This document shows, piece after piece, positions 47,759-57,936 of a DNA stretch of 64,000 nt. Where the stretch lies: contig NZ_OY762905.1 in NCBI RefSeq assembly GCF_963666525.1, forward strand, positions 806,001-870,000. The letters run 5' to 3'. Made by a program: the position numbers and the translations under genes. This DNA is from an uncultured Cohaesibacter sp. (lineage in GTDB: Bacteria; Pseudomonadota; Alphaproteobacteria; Rhizobiales; Cohaesibacteraceae). How positions within the stretch are numbered: position 1 is the stretch's first letter; every line of letters begins with the position of its first letter. A model generated the notes under the pieces. It was not told the origin of the DNA. It searched no databases and saw only the letters and a program-made list of their open reading frames with translations.

Positions 47759-48589
47759 ATGGTAAATTACATTGACGCCAAGAGTGCTCCCCTGCGCAAC
47801 ACCGGAGATATCCGCCTTTATGGAGAAGAGGGTTTTGAAGGAATGCGCCGCGCCGGACAACTCGCAGCACGGGCACTTGATGGCGTTGCGAAACTCGTCA
47901 AGCCCGGCGTCCCGACCCAGGTCATTGATGACTTCATCCGCGATTTCGGCGAAGAAAACGGGGCCCTGCCTGCCACCCTCAATTATCGCGGCTACAGAAA
48001 ACATACCTGCACGTCGATCAACCATGTGGTCTGTCACGGCATTCCCAACGAAAAGCCCCTCAAGGAAGGCGACATCGTCAATGTCGACGTGACCTATGTG
48101 CTGGACGGCTGGTATGGCGACAGCTCGCGCATGTATCCGGTCGGAGAAATCAAGCGCGCGCCGGAACGCCTGATCGAGGTCACTTATGAATCCCTGATGA
48201 TCGGGATTGCGCAGGCAAAACCAGGCAACACCACAGGCGACATCGGCGCCGCCATTCAGGAATATGCCGAGGCCGAGCGCTGTGGCGTCGTGCGCGACTT
48301 CTGCGGCCACGGCGTCGGCCAGCTGTTTCACGATGCCCCCAATATCCTGCATTACGGCAGCTGGGGCGAAGGCATCGAGCTGAAGCCGGGCATGATCTTC
48401 ACCATCGAGCCGATGATCAATCTGGGCAAACCTCACGTCAAGGTGCTCAAGGATGGTTGGACAGCCGTTACGCGGGACAAGAGCCTGTCTGCCCAGTTCG
48501 AACATTCCATCGGCATCACCGAGACGGGGTGTGAGATTTTCACGCTGTCACCGGCAGGGTTGGACAAGCCACCCTACAACGTGGACTAA
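47759..48589 (+). CDS. map: Type I methionine aminopeptidase
   Basis: The product has 276 residues. Metal ligands of the pita-bread fold are visible: Asp in NVDVTY, Asp in GWYGDSSRM, His in [14 protein letters not shown], Glu in FTIEPMI and Glu in [12 protein letters not shown]. It removes the initiator methionine from new proteins. The radC gene follows after 17 bp. Confidence 0.95.
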   Translation: MVNYIDAKSAPLRNTGDIRLYGEEGFEGMRRAGQLAARALDGVAKLVKPGVPTQVIDDFIRDFGEENGALPATLNYRGYRKHTCTSINHVVCHGIPNEKPLKEGDIVNVDVTYVLDGWYGDSSRMYPVGEIKRAPERLIEVTYESLMIGIAQAKPGNTTGDIGAAIQEYAEAERCGVVRDFCGHGVGQLFHDAPNILHYGSWGEGIELKPGMIFTIEPMINLGKPHVKVLKDGWTAVTRDKSLSAQFEHSIGITETGCEIFTLSPAGLDKPPYNVD

Positions 48590-48606
48590 CAGGAGACGTC
48601 CGGGTT

Positions 48607-49305
48607 ATGGGCGAGCTGAAGGACGCATCAGGCCAGCCCCACTATGTGGGCCACCGGGAACGGTTGCGGCAGAAATTCCGCGCTTCGGGTGCCGATGCCC
48701 TGCATGATTACGAATTGCTGGAACTGATCCTGTTTCGCGCCATCCCGCGCAGGGACACCAAGCCACTGGCCAAGGATCTGCTCGCCCGCTTCGGCTCCTT
48801 CGCCGAGGTCATTGCTGCGCCGGAACATCTGCTGATGGAGTTTGCCGGCGTCAAGCAATCCGTCGTCACCGAGCTCAAGCTGATCCACGCCGCCGCGGCC
48901 AAATTCACCGAAGATCGGGTCAAGGAACGACCGGTACTGTCCTCTTGGAATTCCGTCATCGACTATTGCCGCACCTCGATGGCCTTCAATGACATCGAAC
49001 AGTTCCGCATTCTGTTTCTGGACAAGAAGAACGCTCTCATCACCGATGAGGTGCAACAAACCGGCACCGTTGATCATACACCGGTCTACACAAGGGAAGT
49101 GGTCAAGCGCGCACTGGAGCTTTCAGCGACAGCCATCATCATGGTGCACAATCACCCGAGCGGCGACCCGACACCCTCACGCGCGGACATCGACATGACC
49201 CAGCAAGTGTCGGACGCCTGTGAACGGCTGGGCATCACGCTGCACGACCATATCATTGTCGCTCGGAACGGCCACACGAGCTTCAAGGGACTTGGCCTCG
49301 TCTGA
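48607..49305 (+). CDS. radC: RadC family JAB-domain protein
   Basis: The product has 232 residues. The N-terminal helix-hairpin-helix region ([18 protein letters not shown]) is followed by the JAMM metal-binding motif [18 protein letters not shown] at about residues 179-196. The family is often called a DNA repair protein; the function is uncertain. The map-radC order is common in Hyphomicrobiales. It ends 6 bp before the convergent regulator gene. Confidence 0.9.
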   Translation: MGELKDASGQPHYVGHRERLRQKFRASGADALHDYELLELILFRAIPRRDTKPLAKDLLARFGSFAEVIAAPEHLLMEFAGVKQSVVTELKLIHAAAAKFTEDRVKERPVLSSWNSVIDYCRTSMAFNDIEQFRILFLDKKNALITDEVQQTGTVDHTPVYTREVVKRALELSATAIIMVHNHPSGDPTPSRADIDMTQQVSDACERLGITLHDHIIVARNGHTSFKGLGLV

Positions 49306-49311
49306 GCCCGC

Positions 49312-49716
49312 CTAGTGGCCACAGCCTTTGTGCGGCTCCACCAGATCCTTCAGTATCGCGCAGTCGGCATCGTCGTCGCCCCGGCAGGCAGCAACCAGCG
49401 GCGCCAGATCCTCCCGCAATGCCTGTAATTCGGCAATCTTCTGATCGATTTCCATGAGATGCGCTTCAGCGATCCTCTTGACGTCAGCACTCGCCCGGTG
49501 CTTGTCCTCCTGCAGGGAGAGAAGGTTCCGGCAGCCGTCGATATTGAACCCCAGCTTGCGGGCCCGCCCGACAAGCCGCAGGCGCACGAGCTCCTCGGCA
49601 CCATAGTCCCGGTAGCCGTTGGCCTTGCGCTGGGGAACGACCAGACCGATGTCTTCATAATAGCGAAGTGTCTTGACTGGCAGGTCGGTCTTCGCTGCTG
49701 CTTGACTGATGTTCAA
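49312..49716 (-). CDS. cueR: MerR-family copper-responsive regulator, CueR-like
   Basis: The product has 134 residues. The N-terminal MerR helix-turn-helix is clear (MNISQAAAKTDLPVKTLRYYEDIGLV). Two cysteines eight residues apart (Cys111 and Cys119 in ACRGDDDADCA) match the Cu(I)/Ag(I) site of CueR, and the tail ends GCGH. It should sense copper and activate efflux genes; none of those lie in this window. Confidence 0.8.
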   Translation of the reverse strand: MNISQAAAKTDLPVKTLRYYEDIGLVVPQRKANGYRDYGAEELVRLRLVGRARKLGFNIDGCRNLLSLQEDKHRASADVKRIAEAHLMEIDQKIAELQALREDLAPLVAACRGDDDADCAILKDLVEPHKGCGH

Positions 49717-50197
49717 ATCACTTCTCCTGTCATCGCTGGCCTAAATCTGAGGCACTGCCGCCAAACTGTCAAATTTGACGAGGATCGCCCAGATATGCGC
49801 ACACATATAAATAATATCATTATTGATAAAGAAAAGAACATGCATATTTTTCAATCAAAAATACAATGGGTCGACAAGTTTCACAGCAAAACTGCACATT
49901 TTCAAACCACACCAACAAGATTATCCCACAAAGATCGACTATTACGCAGCCAAACCCTCTGAGACCCCCAGATTTTCAGCCTACAATTCCATCAAAATTG
50001 TCGTTTTTGATCAAAATTTCATCAATTCGTAGAGCTAGACGCAATAATGACCAAATTTTAGAAGGAAGCAATTGTATCCAATTCGACTTCTTGCTAGAAA
50101 TTTTAGCGAGATGAAATCTCGGACAAAACAAACAACAACATCTTCCTATCTAATAAGCGGTAACTAAGCCGCAGGGAGTTTAGGAACAGCGAGTCAA
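49717..50197. other. AT-rich leader of the liv operon, no gene seen
   Basis: 481 bp that are strikingly AT-rich compared with the neighbours, with no credible open frame. It presumably contains the liv promoter, and a long leader is likely. No riboswitch or attenuator could be recognised. Confidence 0.5.
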
Positions 50198-51112
50198 ATG
50201 GAATATTTTATTCAGCAGCTGATTAATGGCGTCACGTTGGGGTCGATCTACGGCCTGATCGCCATCGGCTATACCATGGTATATGGTATCATAGGCATGA
50301 TCAACTTTGCCCATGGTGACATATTCATGGTGGGTGCATTCATTGCATTGATTACACTGTTGGCGGTTGTGGCAATGGGAATTACCTTCCTTCCACTCGT
50401 CCTGCTTATCGTTCTCATTGTTTCCATGCTCATGACCTCGGTCTGGGGCTGGAGCGTCGAGCGCATCGCCTATCGTCCCTTGCGCGGATCGTTCCGACTT
50501 GCGCCGTTGATCACGGCGATTGGCATGTCGATCGTGCTGCAGAACTTCGTTCAAGTCGTTCAGGGCGCACGCGTCAAGCCGCTGCCACCACAGATTACCG
50601 GCGGCATCACCATCATGGAAAAAGACGGCTTCCTGGTTCAGCTGTCCTACATGCAGATCCTGATCATCGTGACCACCGTGCTGCTTATGGCTGGCTTCAC
50701 GATGCTGATCAACAAGACCTCGCTTGGCCGTGCCCAGCGCGCATGTGAACAGGATCAGAAAATGGCGTCTCTGCTGGGCGTCAACGTCGACCGCACCATT
50801 TCTCTGACCTTCGTCATGGGCGCCGCCCTTGCATCGGTGGCTGGTGTGATGTTCCTGCTCTACTACGGCGTGATCGACTTCTACATCGGCTTCCTCGCCG
50901 GCGTCAAAGCCTTCACCGCAGCCGTTCTGGGCGGCATCGGCTCACTGCCGGGCGCCATGCTCGGTGGCTTGCTGATCGGCCTGATCGAAACCTTCTGGTC
51001 TGGCTACTTCTCTGTGGAATACAAAGACGTTGCAGCCTTTTCGATCCTCGCAATCGTGCTGATCTTCATGCCTTCCGGCCTGTTGGGCAAGCCAGAAGTG
51101 GAGAAGGTTTGA
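50198..51112 (+). CDS. livH: Branched-chain amino acid ABC transporter permease LivH
   Basis: The product has 304 residues with about eight membrane segments. The start MEYFIQQLINGVTLGSIYGLIAIGYTMVYG and the C-terminal GGIGSLPGAMLGGLLIGLIE with the EAA-like loop are typical of LivH. Together with LivM it forms the membrane channel for leucine, isoleucine and valine. livM follows after one base. Confidence 0.93.
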   Translation: MEYFIQQLINGVTLGSIYGLIAIGYTMVYGIIGMINFAHGDIFMVGAFIALITLLAVVAMGITFLPLVLLIVLIVSMLMTSVWGWSVERIAYRPLRGSFRLAPLITAIGMSIVLQNFVQVVQGARVKPLPPQITGGITIMEKDGFLVQLSYMQILIIVTTVLLMAGFTMLINKTSLGRAQRACEQDQKMASLLGVNVDRTISLTFVMGAALASVAGVMFLLYYGVIDFYIGFLAGVKAFTAAVLGGIGSLPGAMLGGLLIGLIETFWSGYFSVEYKDVAAFSILAIVLIFMPSGLLGKPEVEKV

Positions 51113-51113
51113 T

Positions 51114-52406
51114 ATGGCGGACTTTTTGAATACGCGCGTCGGAGCTGCCCTGAAAGATGCAGTCCTCGCCGCGGTGGTCACCCTGCTGCTGACCTCCATC
51201 ATGGTCGGCATCAAGACAAAAACCGAACAGGGTGGTCTGGGAATTGAAGGAAACTGGGTCCTTGTCGCCTGGATGGTGCTTGCCGTCCTGGTAGGCCGCT
51301 TCGCCATGAGCTTGCTGGTCTGGCGCGGCCACAATCCGGTCGCCAACGCCATGCAGTCGATCCTGCCCAAGCAGGAAACCGTCGGCAAGATCGGCAAGTT
51401 CGTCGGTCCGGCTCTGCTGGTCTTCGCCCTGACCCTGCCTTTCTACGGCAACCGCTACGTCATCGACATGGGCATTCTGGTCCTCACCTACATCATGCTC
51501 GGATGGGGCCTCAACATCGTGGTTGGCCTTGCCGGTCTGCTCGACCTTGGCTATGTGGCCTTCTATGCGGTGGGTGCCTACTCCTATGCGCTGTTTGCAC
51601 AGTATTTCGACCTGTCCTTCTGGGTCTGTCTGCCGCTGGCCGGCATTCTGGCATCCTTCTGGGGCATGATCCTGGGCTTCCCTGTACTGCGTCTGAGGGG
51701 CGACTATCTGGCGATCGTGACGCTCGCCTTCGGTGAGATCATCCGCGTCGTCCTGCTCAACTGGTATGACTTCACCGGTGGACCAAACGGCATCTCGCGC
51801 ATTCCGCGCCCGTCCTTCTTCGGCCTCGAATTCGAGCGCAAGGGTGGTTTCGCTGATTTCTTCGGGATCCCGTATGACTCAATGCACCGGGTCATCTTCC
51901 TCTTCTATCTCATTCTCGCTCTTGCACTGCTGACCAACTTCGTGACCATGCGCATGCGCAAGCTGCCGATCGGCCGCGCTTGGGAAGCACTGCGCGAGGA
52001 CGAGATTGCCTGTCGCTCGCTCGGCATCAACACCACCAACACCAAGCTCACTGCTTTTGCACTGGGCGCGATGTTCGGCGGCTTTGCCGGTGCCTTCTTC
52101 GCTACCCGTCAGGGCTTCATCTCGCCCGAGAGTTTCACCTTCATGGAATCGGCCATCATTCTGGCCATCGTGGTTCTGGGTGGCCTTGGTAGCCAGTTGG
52201 GCGTGGTGGTTGCCTCCATCGTCATGATTGGCGGCTTCGAAGTCTTCCGCGATCTGCAGGACCTGCGCATGCTGGTCTTCGGCCTCCTGATGGTGGTCAT
52301 CATGATCTGGAAACCACGTGGCATCATTTCAAGTCGGGCACCGTCGGTCTTCCTCAAGGAAAAGAAAGCCGTCTCTGGTGATCTCGTAGCGGAGGGAGAA
52401 GGATGA
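51114..52406 (+). CDS. livM: Branched-chain amino acid ABC transporter permease LivM
   Basis: The product has 430 residues. The C-terminal 330 residues are the standard LivM domain (YIMLGWGLNIVVGLAGLLDLGYVAFYAVGAY; FPVLRLRGDYLAIVTLAFGEIIR; GGPNGISRIPRP; EAL-RED-loop AWEALREDEIACRSLGIN). An N-terminal extension of about 100 residues adds two more membrane segments, a form common in alphaproteobacteria. Its stop overlaps the livG start (ATGA). Confidence 0.93.
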   Translation: MADFLNTRVGAALKDAVLAAVVTLLLTSIMVGIKTKTEQGGLGIEGNWVLVAWMVLAVLVGRFAMSLLVWRGHNPVANAMQSILPKQETVGKIGKFVGPALLVFALTLPFYGNRYVIDMGILVLTYIMLGWGLNIVVGLAGLLDLGYVAFYAVGAYSYALFAQYFDLSFWVCLPLAGILASFWGMILGFPVLRLRGDYLAIVTLAFGEIIRVVLLNWYDFTGGPNGISRIPRPSFFGLEFERKGGFADFFGIPYDSMHRVIFLFYLILALALLTNFVTMRMRKLPIGRAWEALREDEIACRSLGINTTNTKLTAFALGAMFGGFAGAFFATRQGFISPESFTFMESAIILAIVVLGGLGSQLGVVVASIVMIGGFEVFRDLQDLRMLVFGLLMVVIMIWKPRGIISSRAPSVFLKEKKAVSGDLVAEGEG

Positions 52407-53272
52407 GCAGCTGGAAAGAAAATCCAATCCTGACCGTTGAGCATCTTACCATGCGATTCGGCGGTCTGGTGGCTGTCGACGACCTCTCCTTCGAGGTAGG
52501 TCGCAGCGATATCACGGCCCTGATCGGCCCGAACGGCGCCGGCAAGACAACCGTCTTCAACTGCGTCACCGGCTTCTACAAGCCGACCCAGGGTCGCATC
52601 ACCATGAACCGGTCGAACGGTCAGAGCTACCTGCTGGAGCGTATTCCGGATTTCCAGATTGCGCACCATGCCAAGGTTGCCCGTACCTTCCAGAACATCC
52701 GCTTGTTCGGCGGCATGACGGTTCTAGAAAACCTGATGATCGCCCAGCACAACAAGCTGATGAAGGACTCGCTCTTCTCCATAGGCGGCATCTTCGGCAT
52801 CAGCAGCTTCCGCAAGTCGGAGAAGGCTTCTGTCAAGAAGGCAACCGAATGGCTCGAGCGCATCGATCTCATCGATCGTGCCGACGACCCGGCAGCCGAC
52901 CTGCCCTATGGCGACCAGCGTCGTCTCGAGATTGCCCGCGCCATGTGCACCAATCCCGAACTGCTGTGCCTCGACGAGCCGGCAGCCGGCCTCAACCCGC
53001 GTGAAACGCAGGACCTCAACGGTCTTCTGCGCTCCATCCGGGAACTGGACAAGACCGCCGTCCTGCTCATCGAGCATGACATGTCCATGGTCATGGAAAT
53101 CTCGGATCACGTCGTCGTTCTCGACTATGGCGTCAAGATTTCCGATGGCGATGCCGCGTTCGTCCAGAATGACCCGCGCGTGATTGCCGCCTATCTCGGC
53201 GTCGATGACGACGAGGTCGACGAAGCTGAAGCAGAGGCGAAGGTTGCAAATGCAGAGGGAGTCAAATCATGA
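52403..53272 (+). CDS. livG: Branched-chain amino acid ABC transporter ATPase LivG
   Basis: The product has 289 residues. Walker A GPNGAGKTT (about residues 46-54), a signature LPYGDQRRLEIARAM, Walker B LLCLDEPAAGLN and the H-loop IEHDM are clear; LPYGDQRR is the LivG version of the ABC signature. The C-terminus ends in a Glu/Asp/Ala-rich tail. It overlaps both livM and livF. Confidence 0.93.
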   Translation: MSSWKENPILTVEHLTMRFGGLVAVDDLSFEVGRSDITALIGPNGAGKTTVFNCVTGFYKPTQGRITMNRSNGQSYLLERIPDFQIAHHAKVARTFQNIRLFGGMTVLENLMIAQHNKLMKDSLFSIGGIFGISSFRKSEKASVKKATEWLERIDLIDRADDPAADLPYGDQRRLEIARAMCTNPELLCLDEPAAGLNPRETQDLNGLLRSIRELDKTAVLLIEHDMSMVMEISDHVVVLDYGVKISDGDAAFVQNDPRVIAAYLGVDDDEVDEAEAEAKVANAEGVKS

Positions 53273-53994
53273 GTGATGTCCTCCTGAGCCTCAGGGGCGT
53301 TAAAACCTACTATGGCAAGATCGTCGCCCTGCGCGGCATAGATCTTGATGTCCATCGCGGTGAAATCGTCACCGTGATCGGCGCCAACGGGGCTGGCAAA
53401 TCCACCACGATGATGACCATCTGTGGTGTTGCCCGTGCCCGCGAAGGCGAGATCATCTACAACGGCGAAAATATCACCGCCCTGCCGACCCACGAGATTG
53501 TCCGCAAGTCGATTGCCCAGTCTCCCGAAGGGCGGCGTATTTTCGGCCGCATGACAGTGCTTGAAAACCTTCAGATGGGTGCTGCAGTCATCAACTATGC
53601 CCATTTCGATGAAGATCTGCGCATGGTGTTCGACCTCTTCCCGATCCTGGAAAAGCGCCAGAGTCAGCGCGGTGGCACCCTGTCCGGTGGCGAACAGCAG
53701 ATGCTGGCTATTGGACGCGCCCTGATGGCACGCCCCAAGCTGCTGATGCTGGACGAACCATCGCTGGGTCTTGCCCCGCTGGTGGTCAAACAGATCTTCG
53801 AGGTCGTCAAGGAACTGAACGAGAAACAGGGCCTGACCGTTTTCCTTGTTGAGCAGAACGCCTATCACGCTCTGCGTCTGGCCCATCGCGGCTACGTCAT
53901 GATCAACGGTCAGATCACCATGTCGGGTGGTGGCCAGGAGCTTCTGTCCAATCCGGAAGTTCAGGCTGCCTATCTCGAAGGTGGACGGCATTAA
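53269..53994 (+). CDS. livF: Branched-chain amino acid ABC transporter ATPase LivF
   Basis: The product has 241 residues. Walker A GANGAGKST, signature LSGGEQQMLAIGRALM and Walker B LLMLDEPSLGLAP identify LivF, the second ATPase of the complex. The start overlaps the livG stop by 4 bp. Confidence 0.93.
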   Translation: MSDVLLSLRGVKTYYGKIVALRGIDLDVHRGEIVTVIGANGAGKSTTMMTICGVARAREGEIIYNGENITALPTHEIVRKSIAQSPEGRRIFGRMTVLENLQMGAAVINYAHFDEDLRMVFDLFPILEKRQSQRGGTLSGGEQQMLAIGRALMARPKLLMLDEPSLGLAPLVVKQIFEVVKELNEKQGLTVFLVEQNAYHALRLAHRGYVMINGQITMSGGGQELLSNPEVQAAYLEGGRH

Positions 53995-54008
53995 GAAGGA
54001 AAAGAACA

Positions 54009-54347
54009 ATGCTTTGGGAAGTTTCTTTCGGGACCTTTTTGCTCGTCACCGTCTGTCTGGGCGGCGGCGCAGCATGGATGGCTGGCCGGGCAATCGCCAA
54101 CACCTGGAAACCAAGGTCGCAGATCGTTATCTACATGATCCTTTTGTCTGCAGGTGTGCGATTCTTGCATTTCGCCCTGTTCAAAGGCACTCTGCTTTCA
54201 TTCCACTTCTATTTCGTGGACCTGATTGTATTGCTGATCATTTGTGGACTCGGTTTCCAGTTCACCCGTACCAACCAGATGGTAGACCAATATCATTGGC
54301 TTTATGAGAAAGTCAGTCCTCTTTCATGGAAAGAGCGCAAGGGCTAG
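54009..54347 (+). CDS. DUF6867-type small membrane protein of the liv cluster
   Basis: The product has 112 residues. There are three hydrophobic segments (SFGTFLLVTVCLGGGAAWMAGRAIA; IVIYMILLSAGVRFLHFALF; FYFVDLIVLLIICGLGF) and the motif TNQMVDQYHWLYEK near the C-terminus. This small protein is regularly encoded between livF and livJ in Hyphomicrobiales, which suggests a role in assembly or activity of the transporter. The function is not known. Confidence 0.7.
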   Translation: MLWEVSFGTFLLVTVCLGGGAAWMAGRAIANTWKPRSQIVIYMILLSAGVRFLHFALFKGTLLSFHFYFVDLIVLLIICGLGFQFTRTNQMVDQYHWLYEKVSPLSWKERKG

Positions 54348-54576
54348 GCCGATCATGAGACAAGATTGATAGTGACGGTTTGCGCCACTATCCACCCGCA
54401 GCAATCAACCGGATTTTCCGGACTTGCTGATGGGAAAATGGGGGAAGAGATTTCATTTCATAGAAGAATAGAATCCCGAACTCTAATGACCGTAAGGTTC
54501 AATAATAATCACACCAGAATAGTTGCGCCAAACAAGGTGCAACGGAACGCAGCAAACATCTCAATGGGAGAGTTTT

Positions 54577-55677
54577 ATGAAAAAACTACTTTTGGCAGGC
54601 GTCGCACTCGCAGGTTCCATCGCTATGACCAGTGGTGCATTCGCTGAAATCGTTATTGCGACCGCAGGTCCGATGACCGGCCAGTATGCTTCTTTCGGCC
54701 AGCAGATGAAAATCGGTGCCGAGCAGGCTGTTGCCGACATCAACGCAGCAGGCGGCGTCAATGGCGAAATGCTGAAACTGGAAATCGGCGATGACGCATG
54801 CGACCCGAAACAGGCCGTGGCTGTTGCCAACCAGATGGTCGGCAAGGGCGTGACCTTCATGGCCGGTCACTTCTGCTCCGGCTCTTCCATTCCGGCATCC
54901 GCCGTTTATGCTGAAGAAGGTATTGTCCAGATTTCTCCGGCTTCCACCAACCCGAAATTCACCGACGAGCGTCCTGGCCCGGGCATCTACCGCGTTTGCG
55001 GTCGTGATGACCAGCAGGGTTCTGTAGCTGGCCAGCTGCTCTGGGACGAATACAAGGACAAGAACGTTGCCATCATCCAGGACAAGACCGCTTACGGCAA
55101 GGGTCTGGCTGACGAAACCAAGGCAGCCTTCGAAGCTCTTGGTGGCAAGGTTGCCATGTATGAAGCCTACACCGCTGGTGAAAAAGACTACACCGCTCTG
55201 GTTTCCAAGCTGAAGCAGGCCCAGATCGACGCTCTGTATGTTGGTGGCTACCACACCGAAGCAGGCCTGATCGTTCGTCAGATGCGTGAACAGGGCATGG
55301 ACACCGTCCTGATCTCTGGTGACGCTCTGGTTACCGACGAATACTGGTCCATCACCGGCGACGCTGGCGAAGGCACCCTGATGACCTTCTCTCCTGATCC
55401 GTCCCTGAACCCTGAAGCAGCTCCGGTTGTTGAAGAATTCAAGGCAAAAGGTCTGACCACCGAAGGGTACGTTCTCTACACCTATGCTGCCATCCAGGCT
55501 TATGTTGACGCTGTCAAGGCTGCCGGTTCCACCGACTATGACGCTGTTACCGAAGCACTGAACTCCGGCGAATTCCCGACCGTTCTGGGCAACCTGTCCT
55601 TCGACGACAAGGGTGACGTCACCCTGCCAGGCTATGTCTGGTACAAGTGGAGCAAAGGCAAATATGCCTACAAATAA
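54577..55677 (+). CDS. livJ: Branched-chain amino acid-binding protein LivJ
   Basis: The product has 366 residues. Residues 1-23 form a signal peptide (MKKLLLAGVALAGSIAMTSG-AFA). The start of the mature part (EIVIATAGPMTGQYASFGQQMKIGAEQAVADIN), the two cysteines that form the LivJ disulfide (DDACDP and GHFCSG) and the amino-acid-binding residues around SSIPASAVYAEE…QISPAST identify it. It captures branched-chain amino acids in the periplasm for LivHMGF. The ATG at 54577 follows GGGAGAG. A terminator follows the gene. Confidence 0.93.
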   Translation: MKKLLLAGVALAGSIAMTSGAFAEIVIATAGPMTGQYASFGQQMKIGAEQAVADINAAGGVNGEMLKLEIGDDACDPKQAVAVANQMVGKGVTFMAGHFCSGSSIPASAVYAEEGIVQISPASTNPKFTDERPGPGIYRVCGRDDQQGSVAGQLLWDEYKDKNVAIIQDKTAYGKGLADETKAAFEALGGKVAMYEAYTAGEKDYTALVSKLKQAQIDALYVGGYHTEAGLIVRQMREQGMDTVLISGDALVTDEYWSITGDAGEGTLMTFSPDPSLNPEAAPVVEEFKAKGLTTEGYVLYTYAAIQAYVDAVKAAGSTDYDAVTEALNSGEFPTVLGNLSFDDKGDVTLPGYVWYKWSKGKYAYK

Positions 55678-55739
55678 GACGGCACAGCCTCTTATTGACT
55701 CTTGAACAGGGCGCCATAAAGCGCCATGAAAAGAACCGG

Positions 55740-55770
55740 AAAGCCCTTCTGACCCGTCAGAGGGGCTTTT
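55740..55770 (+). terminator. Rho-independent terminator after livJ
   Basis: A 14-bp stem (AAAGCCCtTCTGAC/GTCAGAgGGGCTTT) with a CCC-type loop followed by T residues. Confidence 0.8.
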
Positions 55771-55797
55771 CAGCATTCTCCTCCCGCCTCTCCCCCT

Positions 55798-56715
55798 ATG
55801 AGTGCCCCCATGAAAGCCTATCTTGCGCTCGCTGCAGCCATGATTCTCACCGGCATCAACGTCGCCATCGGCAAGGTCATTGTGGCCGACATCCCTCCGA
55901 CCTCCTTTTCGATGCTGCGCTTCGTTCTGGCCAGCCTGTGCCTGGTTCCGCTGGCCATGTTCGAGCCGGGCGGGTTGGCGAGTCTTGCGCGGCTGTGCTG
56001 GCGTCAATGGGTCGAAATCATGCTGCTGGCGCTGTTTGGCGTCGTTGGCTTCACCACATTCATGCTGGTCGGTCTGCAATACACGTCGGCCATCAATGCG
56101 GGCATCATCGCTTCTTCATTGCCGGCGATCATCGCCCTGCTCAGCCTGCTGGTCCTCAAGGAATCGATTTCACGGCGCAAGGTCCTGTCGATCGGACTGG
56201 CTGTGCTCGGCATCGCCTGCATCAATCTGGCAAGGCCCGATGATGGCAGCGGATCGTCAGACTGGCTCGTCACCCTTCTGGGCAACAGCTTCGTGTTGAT
56301 GGCGGCGTTTTCCGAAGCTGTCTTTGCCATTCTCACGCGCCGCTATTCGAGCATCATCCCGCCATGGACGCTGACCATGATCGTTCATCTGGTGGCGATT
56401 CCGATCACCCTGCCCATTCTTCTGTGGCTGGACGGCGGCTGGCAGCTTCCGCTCGGCGGGCCCCTCTCCTTCTGGCTGCTGGCGGTCTACTACATTTTCG
56501 CGTCCAGCATCCTGTCCTTCTTCCTGTGGTGCATCGGCATCAAGTCGGTCACCGCCTCCTCCAGCGCGATATTCACCGCCCTCGTCCCCACCACCACCAT
56601 GTTCGTTGCCGTCTTGGCATTGGGCGAAAGCATGGTTACTCTGCAGGTCATGGGGCTTGTGGCCGTCTTTGCTTCACTGGGCCTCGGCCTGATCGTGCGA
56701 CCGCAAGGACACTGA
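55798..56715 (+). CDS. EamA/DMT-family transporter
   Basis: The product has 305 residues with ten membrane segments in two EamA halves (about residues 6-140 and 155-300). Typical motifs are present: NVAIGKVIVADIPPTSFSMLRFV in helix 2 and ALVPTTTMFVAVLALGESM near the end. The family exports or imports metabolites; the substrate is not shown. The ATG at 55798 is followed by a second possible start at 55810. The P1 peptidase gene starts one base after its stop. Confidence 0.85.
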   Translation: MSAPMKAYLALAAAMILTGINVAIGKVIVADIPPTSFSMLRFVLASLCLVPLAMFEPGGLASLARLCWRQWVEIMLLALFGVVGFTTFMLVGLQYTSAINAGIIASSLPAIIALLSLLVLKESISRRKVLSIGLAVLGIACINLARPDDGSGSSDWLVTLLGNSFVLMAAFSEAVFAILTRRYSSIIPPWTLTMIVHLVAIPITLPILLWLDGGWQLPLGGPLSFWLLAVYYIFASSILSFFLWCIGIKSVTASSSAIFTALVPTTTMFVAVLALGESMVTLQVMGLVAVFASLGLGLIVRPQGH

Positions 56716-56716
56716 C

Positions 56717-57736
56717 ATGAAGAATCTCATCACCGACATCGACGGACTACTGGTAGGCAACGCAACTGACGAGACATTGAAGTCGGGCACCACGACACTG
56801 GTCTGTCGGGAGGCCATGGTCGCCTCCTATGCTGTTCTTGGCGGTGCTCCGGGAACGCGGGACACCGATCTTCTCAATCCTGATCAGACCGTCGAGCGCA
56901 TCGATGCAATTACCCTTTCTGGCGGCTCGGCCTTTGGACTTGATGCCGCAGGTGGCGCCCAGGGCTGGCTCAAGCAGCAGGGCCGTGGCTTCGCCGTCGG
57001 GCCAGTCCATGTACCGATTGTTCCGGCGGCGATTCTGTTTGATCTGGCCAATGGCGGCGACAAGGACTGGGGCGACAGATCGCCCTACTGGGATCTTGGC
57101 TGGCAGTCGGCCCAACAGGCGTCTACACACTTCGAGCTTGGCAGTCACGGCGCCGGAGCAGGTGCCCTGATCGCCGGACTGAAAGGAGGGCTGGGCTCGG
57201 CCTCAACCCGTACGGCGTCCGGCATCACCATCGGTGCCCTCGTGGCCGTCAATGCGCTTGGTCAGGCGACCATGGGCGAAAGCGCCCATTTCTGGGCAGC
57301 ACCCTTTGAACAGGATGGAGAATTCGGAGACCTCGGCCTGCCCGGCTCTATGCCCGCCCACGTTGACCGGCCCTTTACCAAGCTTGACACCACGCAAGAG
57401 GCAAGCCCTGTCAATAGCAACACCACCATCGGCATCATCGCAACGGATGCCCGCCTCACCAAGGCTGCAGCCAGACGACTGGCCATCATGGCCCATGACG
57501 GCTTTGCCCGTGCGCTCTGGCCCTCGCACACCCCGATGGATGGCGATCTGATCTTTGCCCTGTCAACCGGAGCACGGGATCTGCCCGACGATGGTGCCGC
57601 CTTCATTGAACTGGGGGCGCTCGCCGCGGCCACCATGGCCCGAGCCATTGCTCGGGGGATCTATTGCGCCACACCAAGGGCCAATGACCGCTTCCCGACA
57701 TGGCAGCAGAAATTCGCCGCGAAAAACCGCACCTGA
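56717..57736 (+). CDS. P1-family N-terminal nucleophile aminopeptidase (DmpA/NylC-like)
   Basis: The product has 339 residues. The fold signatures are clear: LVGNATDETLKSGTTTLVC at the start, ITLSGGSAFGLDAAGG (66-80) and the autocleavage site NSNTTIGIIATDA, where Asn235-Thr236 suggests a Thr nucleophile as in NylC instead of the Ser of DmpA. The precursor would cut itself into alpha and beta chains. Substrates may be D-amino-acid peptides or cyclic/linear amides. It directly follows the EamA gene. Confidence 0.85.
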   Translation: MKNLITDIDGLLVGNATDETLKSGTTTLVCREAMVASYAVLGGAPGTRDTDLLNPDQTVERIDAITLSGGSAFGLDAAGGAQGWLKQQGRGFAVGPVHVPIVPAAILFDLANGGDKDWGDRSPYWDLGWQSAQQASTHFELGSHGAGAGALIAGLKGGLGSASTRTASGITIGALVAVNALGQATMGESAHFWAAPFEQDGEFGDLGLPGSMPAHVDRPFTKLDTTQEASPVNSNTTIGIIATDARLTKAAARRLAIMAHDGFARALWPSHTPMDGDLIFALSTGARDLPDDGAAFIELGALAAATMARAIARGIYCATPRANDRFPTWQQKFAAKNRT

Positions 57737-57936
57737 GACCGGAACCAGTCCCGGCTCATCCAGCAACGGCGGTGCTCCTCAGCCCGTTGCCCCGCGCGTT
57801 GCCCCACTCTTCTTCATGCCAGGGCCCTTGGAAAAACAGAATTTTTCTCCTTTTCTACAGCGCCGCCAAGATTGATATATACAAACCCGTATTTTCTGAG
57901 TAGTTTTGGAAGAATTCCTTCTCAAGAGAGTAAAAA

